From Polynucleobacter nymphae (GTDB taxonomy: Bacteria; Pseudomonadota; Gammaproteobacteria; Burkholderiales; Burkholderiaceae), in the NCBI RefSeq assembly GCF_018882155.1, contig NZ_JACVPA010000001.1:992001-1056000 (forward strand): a DNA stretch of 64,000 nt, in the 5' to 3' direction. Below are positions 17,690-26,958 of the stretch, one piece after another. The first letter of the stretch is position 1. Each line of letters opens with the position of its first letter. Made by a program: the position numbers and the translations under genes. The notes below the pieces were generated by a model. The model made no database searches, was not told where the DNA came from, and worked only from the letters and a program-made list of their open reading frames with translations.

Positions 17690-18646
17690 TTAATTACTCG
17701 CAACAATCGACATTACAGCCATGCGCACAGCAATTCCAAAGGTCACTTGATTCAAGATCACTGATTGGGGGCCATCAGCTACTACTGAATCGATTTCGAC
17801 ACCACGATTCATGGGGCCAGGATGCATCACGATGGCATCTGATTTCGCCAACCCTAGGCGGACAGGGTTCAAGCCATATTGCTTAAAGAATGCATCACCT
17901 TCAGGAACTTGACCAGCCTCCATGCGCTCCTTCTGAATACGCAGGGTCATCACAACATCAACACCTTTGAGCCCTTCTTCCATACTATGGAATACCTTAA
18001 CACCGAGCATATCCAAATTACTTGGCAGCAAACTTTCCGGGCCAATCACACGTATATCTTCACAACCTAAGGTGGTGAGAGCATGAATATTCGATTTAGC
18101 TACCCGACTATGAACAATGTCACCAACAATAGCAACCTTCAAGCCTTTAAAGGTTTTCTTAAAGTGGCGCATCGTGTACATATCTAACAAACCTTGAGTA
18201 GGATGCTGGTTGCTACCGTCACCTGCATTGACTACGTGGACATGTGCTGGTACATGATTTGCAATTTCAATTGGCGCCTTAGAAACACCGTGGCGTACAA
18301 CAAAGATATCTGCCTGCATCGCTACTAAGTTATCAATTGTATCTAAAAGACTTTCGCCCTTAGCAGTCGAGGAAGTAGAGATATCTAAATTAATGACATC
18401 TGCAGATAAGCGTTTTGCAGCAATCTCAAAAGTAGTGCGCGTACGGGTTGAGTTTTCAAAGAAAAGATTGAATACGCTCTTGCCTCGCAATAAGGGAACC
18501 TTCTTCACCTCTCTCGATGGATTGGTAACACTGACAAACTGTTTAGTAGTATCCAAAATATGGAGAATTTGCTCTTTTGGTAAACCCTCTAAGGTCAGAA
18601 GATGGGTTAACTCGCCGGCTGAATTAAATTGATTTGCTGAGTTCAT
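17690..18646 (-). CDS. pyrB: Aspartate carbamoyltransferase catalytic chain
   Basis: Catalyses carbamoyl phosphate plus aspartate to N-carbamoyl-aspartate, the committed step of UMP synthesis. [13 protein letters not shown] at about 62-74 is the carbamoyl-phosphate site, [17 protein letters not shown] and [14 protein letters not shown] are further signatures, and 318 residues is normal for the pyrR-linked type. The ATG overlaps the pyrR stop (18643-18646), showing coupling. pyrC, often the next gene in relatives, is absent here; a glycosyltransferase gene follows after 8 bp. Confidence 0.97.
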   Translation of the reverse strand: MNSANQFNSAGELTHLLTLEGLPKEQILHILDTTKQFVSVTNPSREVKKVPLLRGKSVFNLFFENSTRTRTTFEIAAKRLSADVINLDISTSSTAKGESLLDTIDNLVAMQADIFVVRHGVSKAPIEIANHVPAHVHVVNAGDGSNQHPTQGLLDMYTMRHFKKTFKGLKVAIVGDIVHSRVAKSNIHALTTLGCEDIRVIGPESLLPSNLDMLGVKVFHSMEEGLKGVDVVMTLRIQKERMEAGQVPEGDAFFKQYGLNPVRLGLAKSDAIVMHPGPMNRGVEIDSVVADGPQSVILNQVTFGIAVRMAVMSIVASN

Positions 18647-19146
18647 GATTCACGCTCCTCAAGCTGAAAGCTGAACTTGCCAGCTGCATCTTTTTCTAGC
18701 ACCAAGATTTTTTGATCCGGAACTTCAATTGCTTCACCTACAAAATTGGCGCTGATAGGTAATTCACGTTTACCGCGATCAGCCAAGACCATCAATTCGA
18801 CTTGTGCGGGCCGACCAAAATCGAATAATTCATTTAAAGCTGCCCTCACTGTTCTACCCGTAAACAAAACATCATCAATCAAGATGATGTTTGCTCCATT
18901 AACATCAAAAGGTAGCTTAGTAGGCATGGTGCTCGACGTTCTTAAAGCAGTCATCCCTTTTTCTGCGTAATCATCCCGATGAAAGGCCACATTAATCACG
19001 CCATAGTGAGGTAATTCCAAATCTTGGGCTAAACGCTGAGCAATCCATGCTCCTCCCATAGCCAGGCCAGCAAGCTCAAAAGGTCCGCACTGCAACCTAC
19101 TACGCAGATTTTCTAGTAATTTTTGATATAAGGATTCAGCGTTCAT
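18643..19146 (-). CDS. pyrR: PyrR-like uracil phosphoribosyltransferase/regulator
   Basis: A 167-residue type I phosphoribosyltransferase. The PRPP loop [18 protein letters not shown] (about 87-104) is clear, and the N-terminal region and [12 protein letters not shown] match PyrR. Gram-positive PyrR attenuates pyr mRNA and has uracil phosphoribosyltransferase activity; whether this beta-proteobacterial copy binds RNA is not visible, and I saw no obvious attenuator before pyrB, whose start overlaps the pyrR stop. It overlaps the upstream ruvX by 11 bp. Confidence 0.9.
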   Translation of the reverse strand: MNAESLYQKLLENLRSRLQCGPFELAGLAMGGAWIAQRLAQDLELPHYGVINVAFHRDDYAEKGMTALRTSSTMPTKLPFDVNGANIILIDDVLFTGRTVRAALNELFDFGRPAQVELMVLADRGKRELPISANFVGEAIEVPDQKILVLEKDAAGKFSFQLEERES

Positions 19147-19573
19147 TCTTTAGCCCTGATACTGATTGATATTCTGCAAAATATTGCTCCAAAATGAGCG
19201 CAGCAGAATGCGCATCTAGATTGTCATGCATCTGGGGATCCCCCTCCAAAACTACTGATGTGTAGCGCTCATCTACCCAACTGACGGGCAAATTGAAGCG
19301 CCCATGCAGCTGATTGCCAAAACGCTTCGCTTTGGCGGTCATTTCATGCTCAGAACCGTCAGGGTGAGTTGGGAGCCCCACTACGATCTGATCTGGCTGC
19401 CACTCTTTCACAAGATTTTCAAGCTCCTGAAAGAGTACATCTGCATTAGCAGCGGCTATGGTCTTTAATGCCTGACTTACCTTAGTCTCTGTATTGCCCA
19501 CTGCCACGCCAACCCGACGCGTTCCATAATCAAAAGCCAGTATTGTCATCGGCCTATTGATTGGATTAGGCAT
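19136..19573 (-). CDS. ruvX: Holliday junction resolvase-like RuvX (YqgF)
   Basis: A 145-residue RNase H-fold protein of the YqgF family, linked to pre-16S rRNA 5'-end maturation. ILAFDYGTRRVGVAVG carries the first catalytic Asp, IVVGLPTHPDGSEH the second motif, and WVDERYTSV the Glu motif. The ATG at 19573 overlaps yqgE by 8 bp and has a purine-rich GGAGAGG upstream; an internal ATG at 19549 gives the more usual family start. The yqgE-ruvX-pyrR-pyrB order is a known proteobacterial arrangement. Confidence 0.94.
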   Translation of the reverse strand: MPNPINRPMTILAFDYGTRRVGVAVGNTETKVSQALKTIAAANADVLFQELENLVKEWQPDQIVVGLPTHPDGSEHEMTAKAKRFGNQLHGRFNLPVSWVDERYTSVVLEGDPQMHDNLDAHSAALILEQYFAEYQSVSGLKNER

Positions 19574-20210
19574 GCCCTGCCTCTCCAGATAAATGTGATG
19601 GATCGAAGCCTAAATGGCTCATTGCTTTTTCATAGCGTTGACTCGAGGGGGTATCAAAAATAATCTCACCCATCTGTTGACGTGAAAGAGGGACATTCAT
19701 CCATCCATTCAATGTAATCTCTTCTTCAAGCTGGCCAGCACTCCAGCCGGCATAGCCTAAGGTCATCAAAAACTTGCGGGGCCCATTGCCAATAGCTAAG
19801 GCTTCTAAAACATCTTTAGAGGTTGTCATTGTTAAACCGCCAGGAATAATCAATGAGGAGCTATAAGATGGGCTGGAGTGAGATTCATGCAAAACAAAAC
19901 CTCGCTCTACTTGAACTGGGCCGCCAAAATACACTGATTGCTTCAACAAAGGAGCAATTTCTAATTTAAGTTCAATCTTGTCAAACAAAGTTGCGAGATC
20001 TAATTCGGTTGGCCGGTTAACAACCAAGCCCATTGCACCTCTCTCGGTATGCTCAAAAAGATAGATAACAGACCGTGAAAAATTAGGATCGACCATGCCA
20101 GGCATAGCAACTAGAAATTGATTTGCTAAATGGGTGGCTGAAAAAGAAATCGAAGGCTGTAGCGCAGACGCTGGGTCTGAAGCAGGGGGTGCTTTTTTGG
20201 CCGAAGTCAT
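19566..20210 (-). CDS. yqgE: YqgE/AlgH family protein
   Basis: A 214-residue member of UPF0301 (YqgE/AlgH). The N-terminal 25-30 residues are a low-complexity Ala/Ser/Pro leader; the conserved fold starts at LANQFLVAMPGMVDPNFSRSVIYL and includes GAMGLVVNRP, VYFGGPVQVERGFVLH and FLMTLGYAGWSAGQLEEEI. The biochemical role is not settled; the name AlgH comes from alginate regulation in Pseudomonas. It lies 22 bp after the DUF218 gene and overlaps ruvX by 8 bp. Confidence 0.93.
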   Translation of the reverse strand: MTSAKKAPPASDPASALQPSISFSATHLANQFLVAMPGMVDPNFSRSVIYLFEHTERGAMGLVVNRPTELDLATLFDKIELKLEIAPLLKQSVYFGGPVQVERGFVLHESHSSPSYSSSLIIPGGLTMTTSKDVLEALAIGNGPRKFLMTLGYAGWSAGQLEEEITLNGWMNVPLSRQQMGEIIFDTPSSQRYEKAMSHLGFDPSHLSGEAGHA

Positions 20211-20232
20211 ATAGGTCTATTTTACAGAATAT

Positions 20233-21033
20233 CTAAAGCTTTCCAGTAACCCAATAAGCTGCTAAACCAACACTTTCGTGAATTAATTTATTCCATTGAT
20301 GGGCACCCTCTTCAAGGTCAAAAGAAGCCCAATTGAGACTATTCCCTGTTTGGTAATCCACTGGTACAGGGATGACATCTATTCCCTGCTTATGAAAAAT
20401 TAAAGTTGAGCGATACATATGCCTGGCAGAGGTGACCAGCAACCATGGTTTTGGAGGATCGCTTTTATCAATCTCACGTATCATCGGCTTCATGAAAATC
20501 ACATTTTCATAAGTATTACGTGACTGATTTTCATAATATCCGGGCCTATCTATGAACCCCTGCTCAATCACTAGCTGCTTAAAAGCCTCAGACTCCGAAA
20601 CACCCTGCGGAGAGATTTTGTCTGAATAGCCGCTAAAAATAAAAGGTAAATCTGGGTATTTACGCATGAGTTCAAATGCTTTGGTGATTCGCTCAGCAGA
20701 TGCCCCAAGAGAAACCTCTCCTCGTTCTGGGCCAATCCTCCCACTACGAACAGCACCACCCAAAATAATGATCCCCCCAAGACCCTTTTCAGGTATAGAA
20801 GCAAGATCAGCTTTAGGAATCTTATCTTCCAACGCTCGCACAAAAGCCTCTGAAGTAGGCAACCATCCAACAATCAGTAAATCCAGAAGTGCAAAGACTA
20901 AAAACCGTTTACAAAGATGGGGCTTTCTTAGGCTCAAAAAGAGCAAGCTAAGTAAAACAAAAATAATGACCCAGTTAAGGGGTTCTATGCAGAAATGCAG
21001 CAATTTTGAAATTAGAAAAAATAGGTTATCCAT
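20233..21033 (-). CDS. DUF218 (YdcF/ElyC-like) membrane protein
   Basis: A 266-residue inner-membrane protein with two hydrophobic segments near residues 17-35 and 42-60 and a DUF218 domain behind them. IIILGGAVRSGR, FIFSGYSDKISPQG and the late LLVTSARHMYRSTLIFHKQG are characteristic of this family, whose ElyC member affects envelope integrity and lipid-carrier use in E. coli. It begins the leftward DUF218-yqgE-ruvX-pyrR-pyrB run and is divergent from phr. Exact function is unassigned. Confidence 0.85.
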   Translation of the reverse strand: MDNLFFLISKLLHFCIEPLNWVIIFVLLSLLFLSLRKPHLCKRFLVFALLDLLIVGWLPTSEAFVRALEDKIPKADLASIPEKGLGGIIILGGAVRSGRIGPERGEVSLGASAERITKAFELMRKYPDLPFIFSGYSDKISPQGVSESEAFKQLVIEQGFIDRPGYYENQSRNTYENVIFMKPMIREIDKSDPPKPWLLVTSARHMYRSTLIFHKQGIDVIPVPVDYQTGNSLNWASFDLEEGAHQWNKLIHESVGLAAYWVTGKL

Positions 21034-21095
21034 AATGCAATAGATATTACCTTGGTGCCAGGCAAATCTTGTAAATTAGCCCTAATATAGGGTCT

Positions 21096-22571
21096 ATGCA
21101 AAAAGCTCTCGTTTGGCTCCGTCGCGATCTTCGTCTTTATGACAACGCCGCACTTTCCCACGCCCTGAAAGAAGCCAAACAGGTTTGGATAGCCTTTATT
21201 TTTGATACCGATATTCTCAAACCCCTCATCCAGGGAGAGTTAGATGCTAAAGGCTTAAAACATGAGCGCCGTGTTGACTTCATATGGCAAGGCCTAAAAC
21301 AAATAGATGAGGAACTGCGCGCTTTAGGTGGTGGCCTGATCGTTCGCTTTGGCAAGCCTATTGAATGTATTCCACAGATTGCTAAGGAACTTGGTGCTAA
21401 TACCGTATTTACTAATCACGACTATGAGCCATCCGCAATTGCAAGAGATGGGGCCGTTAAATCTCTCTTAGAGAAGCTCGGTATTCAGTTTGAAGACTTT
21501 AAAGATCAAGTCATTTTTGAGAAGAAAGAAATTCTCACCAACTCAAATACTGTGTTTTCTATCTTCACGCCCTATAAAAATAATTGGCTCAAAACGCTGC
21601 AAGAAAAAGATTTAGCTGCATATGAATGTAATCCTCAGCCTGGCCAATTTGCTGCCATTCCAAAAAAGCTAGATACCCCATTCCCCTCATTAGAGTCTAT
21701 GGGCTTTTGCGCCACCGGGATTGAGACCTATTTACCACCAGGCTCTGAGGGTGGACAAGCATTTTTAGAAGACTTCCTTTCTCGTATTGATCAATACCAA
21801 ATTGGCAGAGACTTTCCTGCGATTAAAGGGGTTAGTTATTTATCAACCCATTTACGCTTTGGGATGCTTTCGATTAGAGGCTTAGTCCGCGAAGCGCATC
21901 GTCGCATGCTAGCTGGCAGTATGGGTGCGACGATCTGGTTAAGCGAACTGATTTGGCGTGATTTTTATTTCATGATTTTGGCTAATCACCCAAGACTAGC
22001 CAAAGGTGCTTCCTTCAAACCAGACTATGACAACATTGCCTGGGAAAGTGGCGCTAATGCCAAGAAACTCTTTGCAGCTTGGTGTGAAGGAAAAACGGGT
22101 TATCCACTGATCGACGCAGCAATGCATCAACTGAATCAAAGTGGCTATATGCACAATCGTCTGCGCATGGTGGTAGCTAGCTTTCTCACCAAAGATCTCG
22201 GCATTGATTGGCGCTGGGGCGAAGCCTATTTTGCCCAGCACCTCAACGACTTTGAACTCTCATCAAATAATGGTGGTTGGCAATGGGCATCTTCATCAGG
22301 CTGCGATGCCCAGCCTTATTTCCGCATCTTTAATCCCATTACACAATCTGAAAAGTTTGATTCTGAGGGCAAATTTATCAGACGCTATCTTCCGCAACTC
22401 GACAAGCTCTCGAAAAAATCGATTCATGCCCCGTGGGAGTCTGGCCATATTGAACTTGAGGCTGCTGGTGTAGCGCTAGGCAGAGACTATCCAATGCCTA
22501 TCGTTGACCACGATGAGGCCCGCAAGAAAACTTTGGTGCGCTATAGCGTGGTCAAAAAAGTCAACTCCTGA
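21096..22571 (+). CDS. phr: Deoxyribodipyrimidine photolyase
   Basis: A 491-residue FAD enzyme of the cryptochrome/photolyase family that repairs UV-induced cyclobutane pyrimidine dimers with blue light. ALVWLRRDLRLYDNAALSHA opens the N-terminal antenna domain. The C-terminal FAD domain has LRFGMLSIRGLVREA, the WLSELIWRDFYFMI helix, the RMVVASFLTKDLGIDWRWGE segment and WQWASSSGCDAQPYFRIFNP. The gene is divergent from the DUF218 gene and 33 bp before apaH on the same strand. A surface-water lifestyle would fit, but that is inference. Confidence 0.95.
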   Translation: MQKALVWLRRDLRLYDNAALSHALKEAKQVWIAFIFDTDILKPLIQGELDAKGLKHERRVDFIWQGLKQIDEELRALGGGLIVRFGKPIECIPQIAKELGANTVFTNHDYEPSAIARDGAVKSLLEKLGIQFEDFKDQVIFEKKEILTNSNTVFSIFTPYKNNWLKTLQEKDLAAYECNPQPGQFAAIPKKLDTPFPSLESMGFCATGIETYLPPGSEGGQAFLEDFLSRIDQYQIGRDFPAIKGVSYLSTHLRFGMLSIRGLVREAHRRMLAGSMGATIWLSELIWRDFYFMILANHPRLAKGASFKPDYDNIAWESGANAKKLFAAWCEGKTGYPLIDAAMHQLNQSGYMHNRLRMVVASFLTKDLGIDWRWGEAYFAQHLNDFELSSNNGGWQWASSSGCDAQPYFRIFNPITQSEKFDSEGKFIRRYLPQLDKLSKKSIHAPWESGHIELEAAGVALGRDYPMPIVDHDEARKKTLVRYSVVKKVNS

Positions 22572-22604
22572 GGGCCTAGCTTCGCTTTTCCACTAAGATA
22601 GGGT

Positions 22605-23444
22605 ATGAGCAAAATCTATGCTGTGGGCGATGTTCAAGGATGCGGCCCCTCACTCAAAGCCTTACTCAAAAAGCTTCCCACAAAATCTAATCTGATTTTT
22701 TTAGGAGACCTGGTTAACCGCGGCCCTGATTCGCTTGGCGCCTTGAGGAAACTTAAATCCCTGCAAGAGTCTGGCCGCACCGAATGCATCTTAGGCAATC
22801 ATGACCTGCACTTATTAGCCATTGATGCTGGGCTACGTAAGACCAAGGGTTTAGATACGGTGGACGCCATCTTAAAAGCGCCTGATCGTAAAGAACTCAT
22901 CGATTGGATACGCAAGCGCCCAATGGCACTTAGCAATGGCAAAGTGCTTACAGTACATGCTGGCGTACTTCCCCAATGGGACTTGCAGCAAACCCTCGAA
23001 TGCGCACAAGAAGTTGAGAAGGCTCTACGCAGTAAATCCTATAAAGAATTTTTAGCCAACATGTATGGCAATACTCCAAACAAATGGAGTAATTCATTAA
23101 AAGGTGATGAGCGTTTACGTCTCATCACTAACACGCTCACCCGTATGCGTTTTTGCACGCCAACCGGACAGATGGAGTTTGAAAGCAAAGAAGGCTTAGA
23201 GAATGGCCCTAAAGGCTACATCCCTTGGTTTAATGTGCCTAAACGCAAAACTGCAGATACCCTGATTTACTTTGGTCATTGGTCTACATTGGGCCTACTA
23301 AGACATAACAATGTCATTGGCCTAGATACTGGTTGTGTATGGGGTGGAAAATTGACAGCCTTGGAAATTTCCAACACTAACAAAGATTCAAAAAGTCTTG
23401 AGATTGTTCAAGTGGATGGCTATGACCATCCACTCAGAATGTAA
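22605..23444 (+). CDS. apaH: Symmetrical bis(5'-nucleosyl)-tetraphosphatase
   Basis: A metallophosphatase that hydrolyses Ap4A to two ADP and thereby removes alarmone nucleotides and NpN caps. YAVGDVQGCGPSLKALL, FLGDLVNRGPDSLGAL and LGNHDLHLLAI are the three consecutive calcineurin-fold metal motifs, VHAGVLPQWDL the fourth, and GLDTGCVWGGKLTAL the C-terminal one. The length of 279 residues is normal. It follows phr by 33 bp and converges with hemL, 27 bp away. Confidence 0.97.
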   Translation: MSKIYAVGDVQGCGPSLKALLKKLPTKSNLIFLGDLVNRGPDSLGALRKLKSLQESGRTECILGNHDLHLLAIDAGLRKTKGLDTVDAILKAPDRKELIDWIRKRPMALSNGKVLTVHAGVLPQWDLQQTLECAQEVEKALRSKSYKEFLANMYGNTPNKWSNSLKGDERLRLITNTLTRMRFCTPTGQMEFESKEGLENGPKGYIPWFNVPKRKTADTLIYFGHWSTLGLLRHNNVIGLDTGCVWGGKLTALEISNTNKDSKSLEIVQVDGYDHPLRM

Positions 23445-23471
23445 TTACTGCATCAATGAAGTGTTAGCAGT

Positions 23472-24773
23472 TTATAGCTTTTTAAATGAGCTCTCGGCTG
23501 CAGCAATGATGGCATTAACTACTTCATTGTCATGCGCAATTGAGGTAAATCCAGCTTCGTAAGCTGATGGCGCAAGATACACACCCTCATCTAACATTAA
23601 ATGGAAGAATTTCTTAAACGCTTCGATATCAGATTGGGTAACTGCTTTATAAGAAGTCGGAATCCGGCTAGTAAAGTAAAAACCAAACATGCCACCTACG
23701 TTATCAACTGCAAATGGAATATTGGCTTTATCTGCAGCCTGCTTTATACCCATCATTAACTTTTCAGTTTGACCAGTAAGGCACTCATAGAATCCTGCTC
23801 GAGAAATAATCTCTAAAGTCTTAAGGCCCGCTGCCACCGCCACTGGATTACCAGACAAAGTACCTGCTTGGTAGACACTGCCCAAAGGAGCTAGCTTTGA
23901 CATGATTTCTTTTTTACCACCAAAAGCTGCCATAGGCATGCCACCACCCATCACCTTACCTAAGCAAGTAAGGTCAGGAGTAATGCCTTGCAGCGACTGA
24001 GCGCCGCCTAAAGCAACCCTAAAGCCAGTCATGACTTCATCGTAAATTAAAACACTACCGTACTTGCTAGTGAGATTACGAATCGCTGATAAAAATTCTG
24101 TTGAGGGCTTAATCAAATTCATATTGCCAGCAATGGGCTCTATGATTACAGCTGCAATCTGATCACCCTGCTTTTTGAATACCTCCTCAATTGCGGCAAC
24201 ATCGTTATATGGCAACACCAATGTGTGCTTCACTAAATCTTGCGGTACGCCACCAGAAGACGGGGCATTTTGAGTGGAATCAGCGAAAGTCAACAAGCCA
24301 GACCCTGCCTTCACTAAAAGACTATCGGCATGACCGTGATAACAACCTTCGAACTTAATAATTAAATCACGACCGGTATAGCCACGCGCAAGGCGCAGGG
24401 CACTCATCGTCGCCTCGGTACCACTTGAGACCATTCGCACTTGCTCAACGCTAGGCATTAAGGCGCAGATACGCTCTGCAAGCTCAATCTCGCCTTCAGT
24501 TGGAGCGCCATAACTAAAACTCGTTTCTGCGGCCTTTTGAACTGCCTCCACTACCTCTGGGTTTGCATGGCCAACAATCATGGGGCCCCAAGACATAATC
24601 AAATCGATATAACGCTTGTTCTCTGCATCCCAAAAGTAAGGTCCTTTAGCTTTAGTAATAAAGCGGGGTGTACCTCCTACCTGACGAAAAGCCCGTACTG
24701 GAGAATTCACGCCCCCAGGTATCGTTTTTTGGGCGCGCTCAAATAAAACTTCGTTTTTGTCTACTTTTGCCAC
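23472..24773 (-). CDS. hemL: Glutamate-1-semialdehyde 2,1-aminomutase
   Basis: A PLP enzyme that converts glutamate-1-semialdehyde to 5-aminolevulinate in the C5 haem pathway. [16 protein letters not shown] is at the N terminus, [10 protein letters not shown] carries the PLP aspartate, [16 protein letters not shown] the Schiff-base lysine, and [16 protein letters not shown] the phosphate region. I chose the GTG at 24771-24773: an AGGA lies seven bases before it, whereas the TTG at 24779 directly abuts that AGGA. The result is 433 residues. It follows the rubredoxin gene by 13 bp. Confidence 0.95.
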   Translation of the reverse strand: MAKVDKNEVLFERAQKTIPGGVNSPVRAFRQVGGTPRFITKAKGPYFWDAENKRYIDLIMSWGPMIVGHANPEVVEAVQKAAETSFSYGAPTEGEIELAERICALMPSVEQVRMVSSGTEATMSALRLARGYTGRDLIIKFEGCYHGHADSLLVKAGSGLLTFADSTQNAPSSGGVPQDLVKHTLVLPYNDVAAIEEVFKKQGDQIAAVIIEPIAGNMNLIKPSTEFLSAIRNLTSKYGSVLIYDEVMTGFRVALGGAQSLQGITPDLTCLGKVMGGGMPMAAFGGKKEIMSKLAPLGSVYQAGTLSGNPVAVAAGLKTLEIISRAGFYECLTGQTEKLMMGIKQAADKANIPFAVDNVGGMFGFYFTSRIPTSYKAVTQSDIEAFKKFFHLMLDEGVYLAPSAYEAGFTSIAHDNEVVNAIIAAAESSFKKL

Positions 24774-24786
24774 AATCAATTCCTAA

Positions 24787-24957
24787 TTAAATCGCCATCA
24801 TTTCAAAATCATCTTTACGAGCGCCACATTCTGGGCATGACCAATTCATCGGCACATCTTTCCAGAGAGTGCCTGGAGCAATACCCTCTTCAGGCAAGCC
24901 AGCAGCTTCATCGTAGACCCAGCCACAGATGAGGCACATATACGTTTTAAATTCCAT
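24787..24957 (-). CDS. Rubredoxin
   Basis: A 56-residue one-iron electron carrier. The two metal motifs are MCLICGWVYDE at about 7-17 and SCPECGARKDDFEM near 39-52, giving four cysteine ligands in the canonical CxxCG pairs with the usual spacing. The ATG is at 24955-24957. It sits between rlmL and hemL in the same orientation, with 50 bp and 13 bp gaps, so it is probably co-expressed with haem genes. The redox partner is not visible. Confidence 0.96.
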   Translation of the reverse strand: MEFKTYMCLICGWVYDEAAGLPEEGIAPGTLWKDVPMNWSCPECGARKDDFEMMAI

Positions 24958-25007
24958 TTACTGACTCTCCGCTTTATTTCTTCATTAATCACTTTATTCT
25001 AAAGCAC

Positions 25008-26468
25008 CTAGTCTTCGCTTGAAGATGGGCGCTTTGCATGCATCTCAAATTTAAACAAACGGCATTCGAGTGGGCCATTAAATAATGGGGTGCGCTTAGA
25101 TTCCTTAATACGCAATTGTCCTGGCAAAGCCATATCAGCAGTCAATACAAAGACATTCCATCCACCAAAAGCATCTTTCAGGTGTTGACCAAATTGACGC
25201 AAGAATTCTACAAACTTGGGATCTTGCTCCTCCTGGGCTTGAAGTTTTTTCAAAGACTCACGACTAGAGCGCTTGGCACTCTGACGGCCTGTTTCTAAAT
25301 TCATCTCAAAGCGATTTTCTGGCTCAGCGTCATAGTCAGTATCACCTTCGTCACGGGCATCACGATCTTGACCACCTCCTCTGCCGCCTTTAATGACAAG
25401 GCGCTCGCCATAAGGTGGATTTAATAACATCACACCTTCTTTAGTATTAGTCGGGGGTTTACTTGCCAGAGCATCAACTTGTCGAACAAGCGGTTGATCT
25501 GGTAACTGCGCTCTCTGCCAATTAGCTCTAGACATAGAGACTAGTTTTTCATTAATATCACCACCGCTAATTCTCAAGGAATCCACATTAGGGTATTGCT
25601 TTCGCTTTTCTAGTATTTCTGAAAGCGATGCTTCTTTTAAATTACTCCAACGCTTTTGTTCTGCAGCCTCCTGAAATGGCTTGAGTCTCTGAAAACCAAA
25701 ACCATTTGCAGAAGTTACTAAGGGGCGATAGGCCAATCTACTAGATTTGCTATCGTCACCATACATTCCAGCCCTTATCGCTCCAGGCGGAATAGACAGG
25801 GCTATCTGAGCGGCCTCGATCAAAAAAGTACCGCTGCCACACATTGGATCGAACAAGGACTGGCCTGGCTTCCAACCGGTAATGGACAAAATACCTGCAG
25901 CTAAATTCTCTTTAAGAGGTGCATCACCTTTTTCATCACGCCAACCACGCTTGAAGAGCGCTTCACCAGAAGTATCTAAATAGATCGTAATTTGAGTTGC
26001 AGTTAAATGTGCTTGTACACGTACATCTGGAAATGCTGTATCAATACTGGGACGATCACCGGTAACATCGCGCAAGCGATCCACAATAGCATCTTTAATC
26101 TTTAGAGTGGCAAAGTTCAAACTCTTCAGTGGAGATCGATGGGCAGTCACGTCAACACGCAAAGTCTGCTGAGAGGTAAACCAATCTTCCCAGGCTAAGC
26201 CGCTTGCCAATTTATACAGATCTTCTTCTTGTCGATAAGAGGCTTGCGCCATCTGCAATAAAACACGACTGGCAATTCTGGAATGTAAATTCAGGGCCAT
26301 TGCTGCAGAAATCGGAGCGGCAAGACCAATTCCACCGGTTGGGCTGGTCGGGGTTGGATCAATCACCCAAGTCCCCAAGGCTTTAGAATCGGGGCGCTGA
26401 GCAATCTCTGCGAGCTCCTGAGCAAGCGGTACTTCTAAACCGCCTGGACAAACAACAAAAAATCTCAT
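25008..26468 (-). CDS. rlmL: 23S rRNA guanine-N2 methyltransferase, RlmL-like
   Basis: A THUMP-plus-SAM methyltransferase of the COG0116 type, like the N-terminal half of E. coli RlmKL, which methylates G2445 of 23S rRNA. The THUMP region is at about 60-170, LFDPMCGSGTFLIEAAQIAL is the SAM-binding motif near 213-232, and LLNPPYGERL is the NPPY catalytic motif. A charged, Gly- and Arg-rich insert of about 65 residues (roughly 355-420) separates NPPY from the last strand. It follows hemJ by 59 bp. The RlmK half is absent. Confidence 0.85.
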   Translation of the reverse strand: MRFFVVCPGGLEVPLAQELAEIAQRPDSKALGTWVIDPTPTSPTGGIGLAAPISAAMALNLHSRIASRVLLQMAQASYRQEEDLYKLASGLAWEDWFTSQQTLRVDVTAHRSPLKSLNFATLKIKDAIVDRLRDVTGDRPSIDTAFPDVRVQAHLTATQITIYLDTSGEALFKRGWRDEKGDAPLKENLAAGILSITGWKPGQSLFDPMCGSGTFLIEAAQIALSIPPGAIRAGMYGDDSKSSRLAYRPLVTSANGFGFQRLKPFQEAAEQKRWSNLKEASLSEILEKRKQYPNVDSLRISGGDINEKLVSMSRANWQRAQLPDQPLVRQVDALASKPPTNTKEGVMLLNPPYGERLVIKGGRGGGQDRDARDEGDTDYDAEPENRFEMNLETGRQSAKRSSRESLKKLQAQEEQDPKFVEFLRQFGQHLKDAFGGWNVFVLTADMALPGQLRIKESKRTPLFNGPLECRLFKFEMHAKRPSSSED

Positions 26469-26527
26469 GGGGCTAACAGTCTAAAAAGAGTAATAAAAAA
26501 TACAGGGGTCGTAATATTGAGTCGAAC

Positions 26528-26953
26528 TCAGGGCTTAAAAATAACTAGAGTAACAATGACTAGCAGCAGAATGACTGGCACTTCATTAAACCAGCGATAC
26601 CAAATGCCTGACTTCGTATTCACGCCAGCACGGAACTTCTTGAGCAAGCTATAGCAAATATGATGGTAAGCAATGAGTAAAAGAACAAAAAATAACTTCG
26701 CGTGCATCCAGATATCGCCTGCACCAACGCCAAAGTAAAGCCAAAGTGTTATCCCAAGCAATAGAGCCGGAACAGCCAAGATGGTCATAAAGCGGTAGAG
26801 ACGATCAGCCATCCCCAAAAGACGTGCATAAGCATCTGGATTTTTCTCATCAGCCAAGTTCACAAAGATACGAGGCAAATAAAATAAGCCAGCAAACCAT
26901 GAAGTGATCAAGACGATGTGGAAAGTTTTAACCCAGAGGTAAGGATTCGTCAT
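26528..26953 (-). CDS. hemJ: Protoporphyrinogen IX oxidase HemJ
   Basis: A 141-residue, four-helix inner-membrane protein of the HemJ family, which oxidises protoporphyrinogen IX to protoporphyrin IX in bacteria without HemG or HemY. LWVKTFHIVLITSWFAGLFYLPRIFV at the N terminus carries a conserved His and the Trp-Phe pair; WMHAKLFFVLLLIAYHH and RWFNEVPVILL follow in order. It is 5 bp after proA on the same strand and close to hemL in the same run, which supports a haem role. Confidence 0.88.
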   Translation of the reverse strand: MTNPYLWVKTFHIVLITSWFAGLFYLPRIFVNLADEKNPDAYARLLGMADRLYRFMTILAVPALLLGITLWLYFGVGAGDIWMHAKLFFVLLLIAYHHICYSLLKKFRAGVNTKSGIWYRWFNEVPVILLLVIVTLVIFKP

Positions 26954-26958
26954 ATTTT

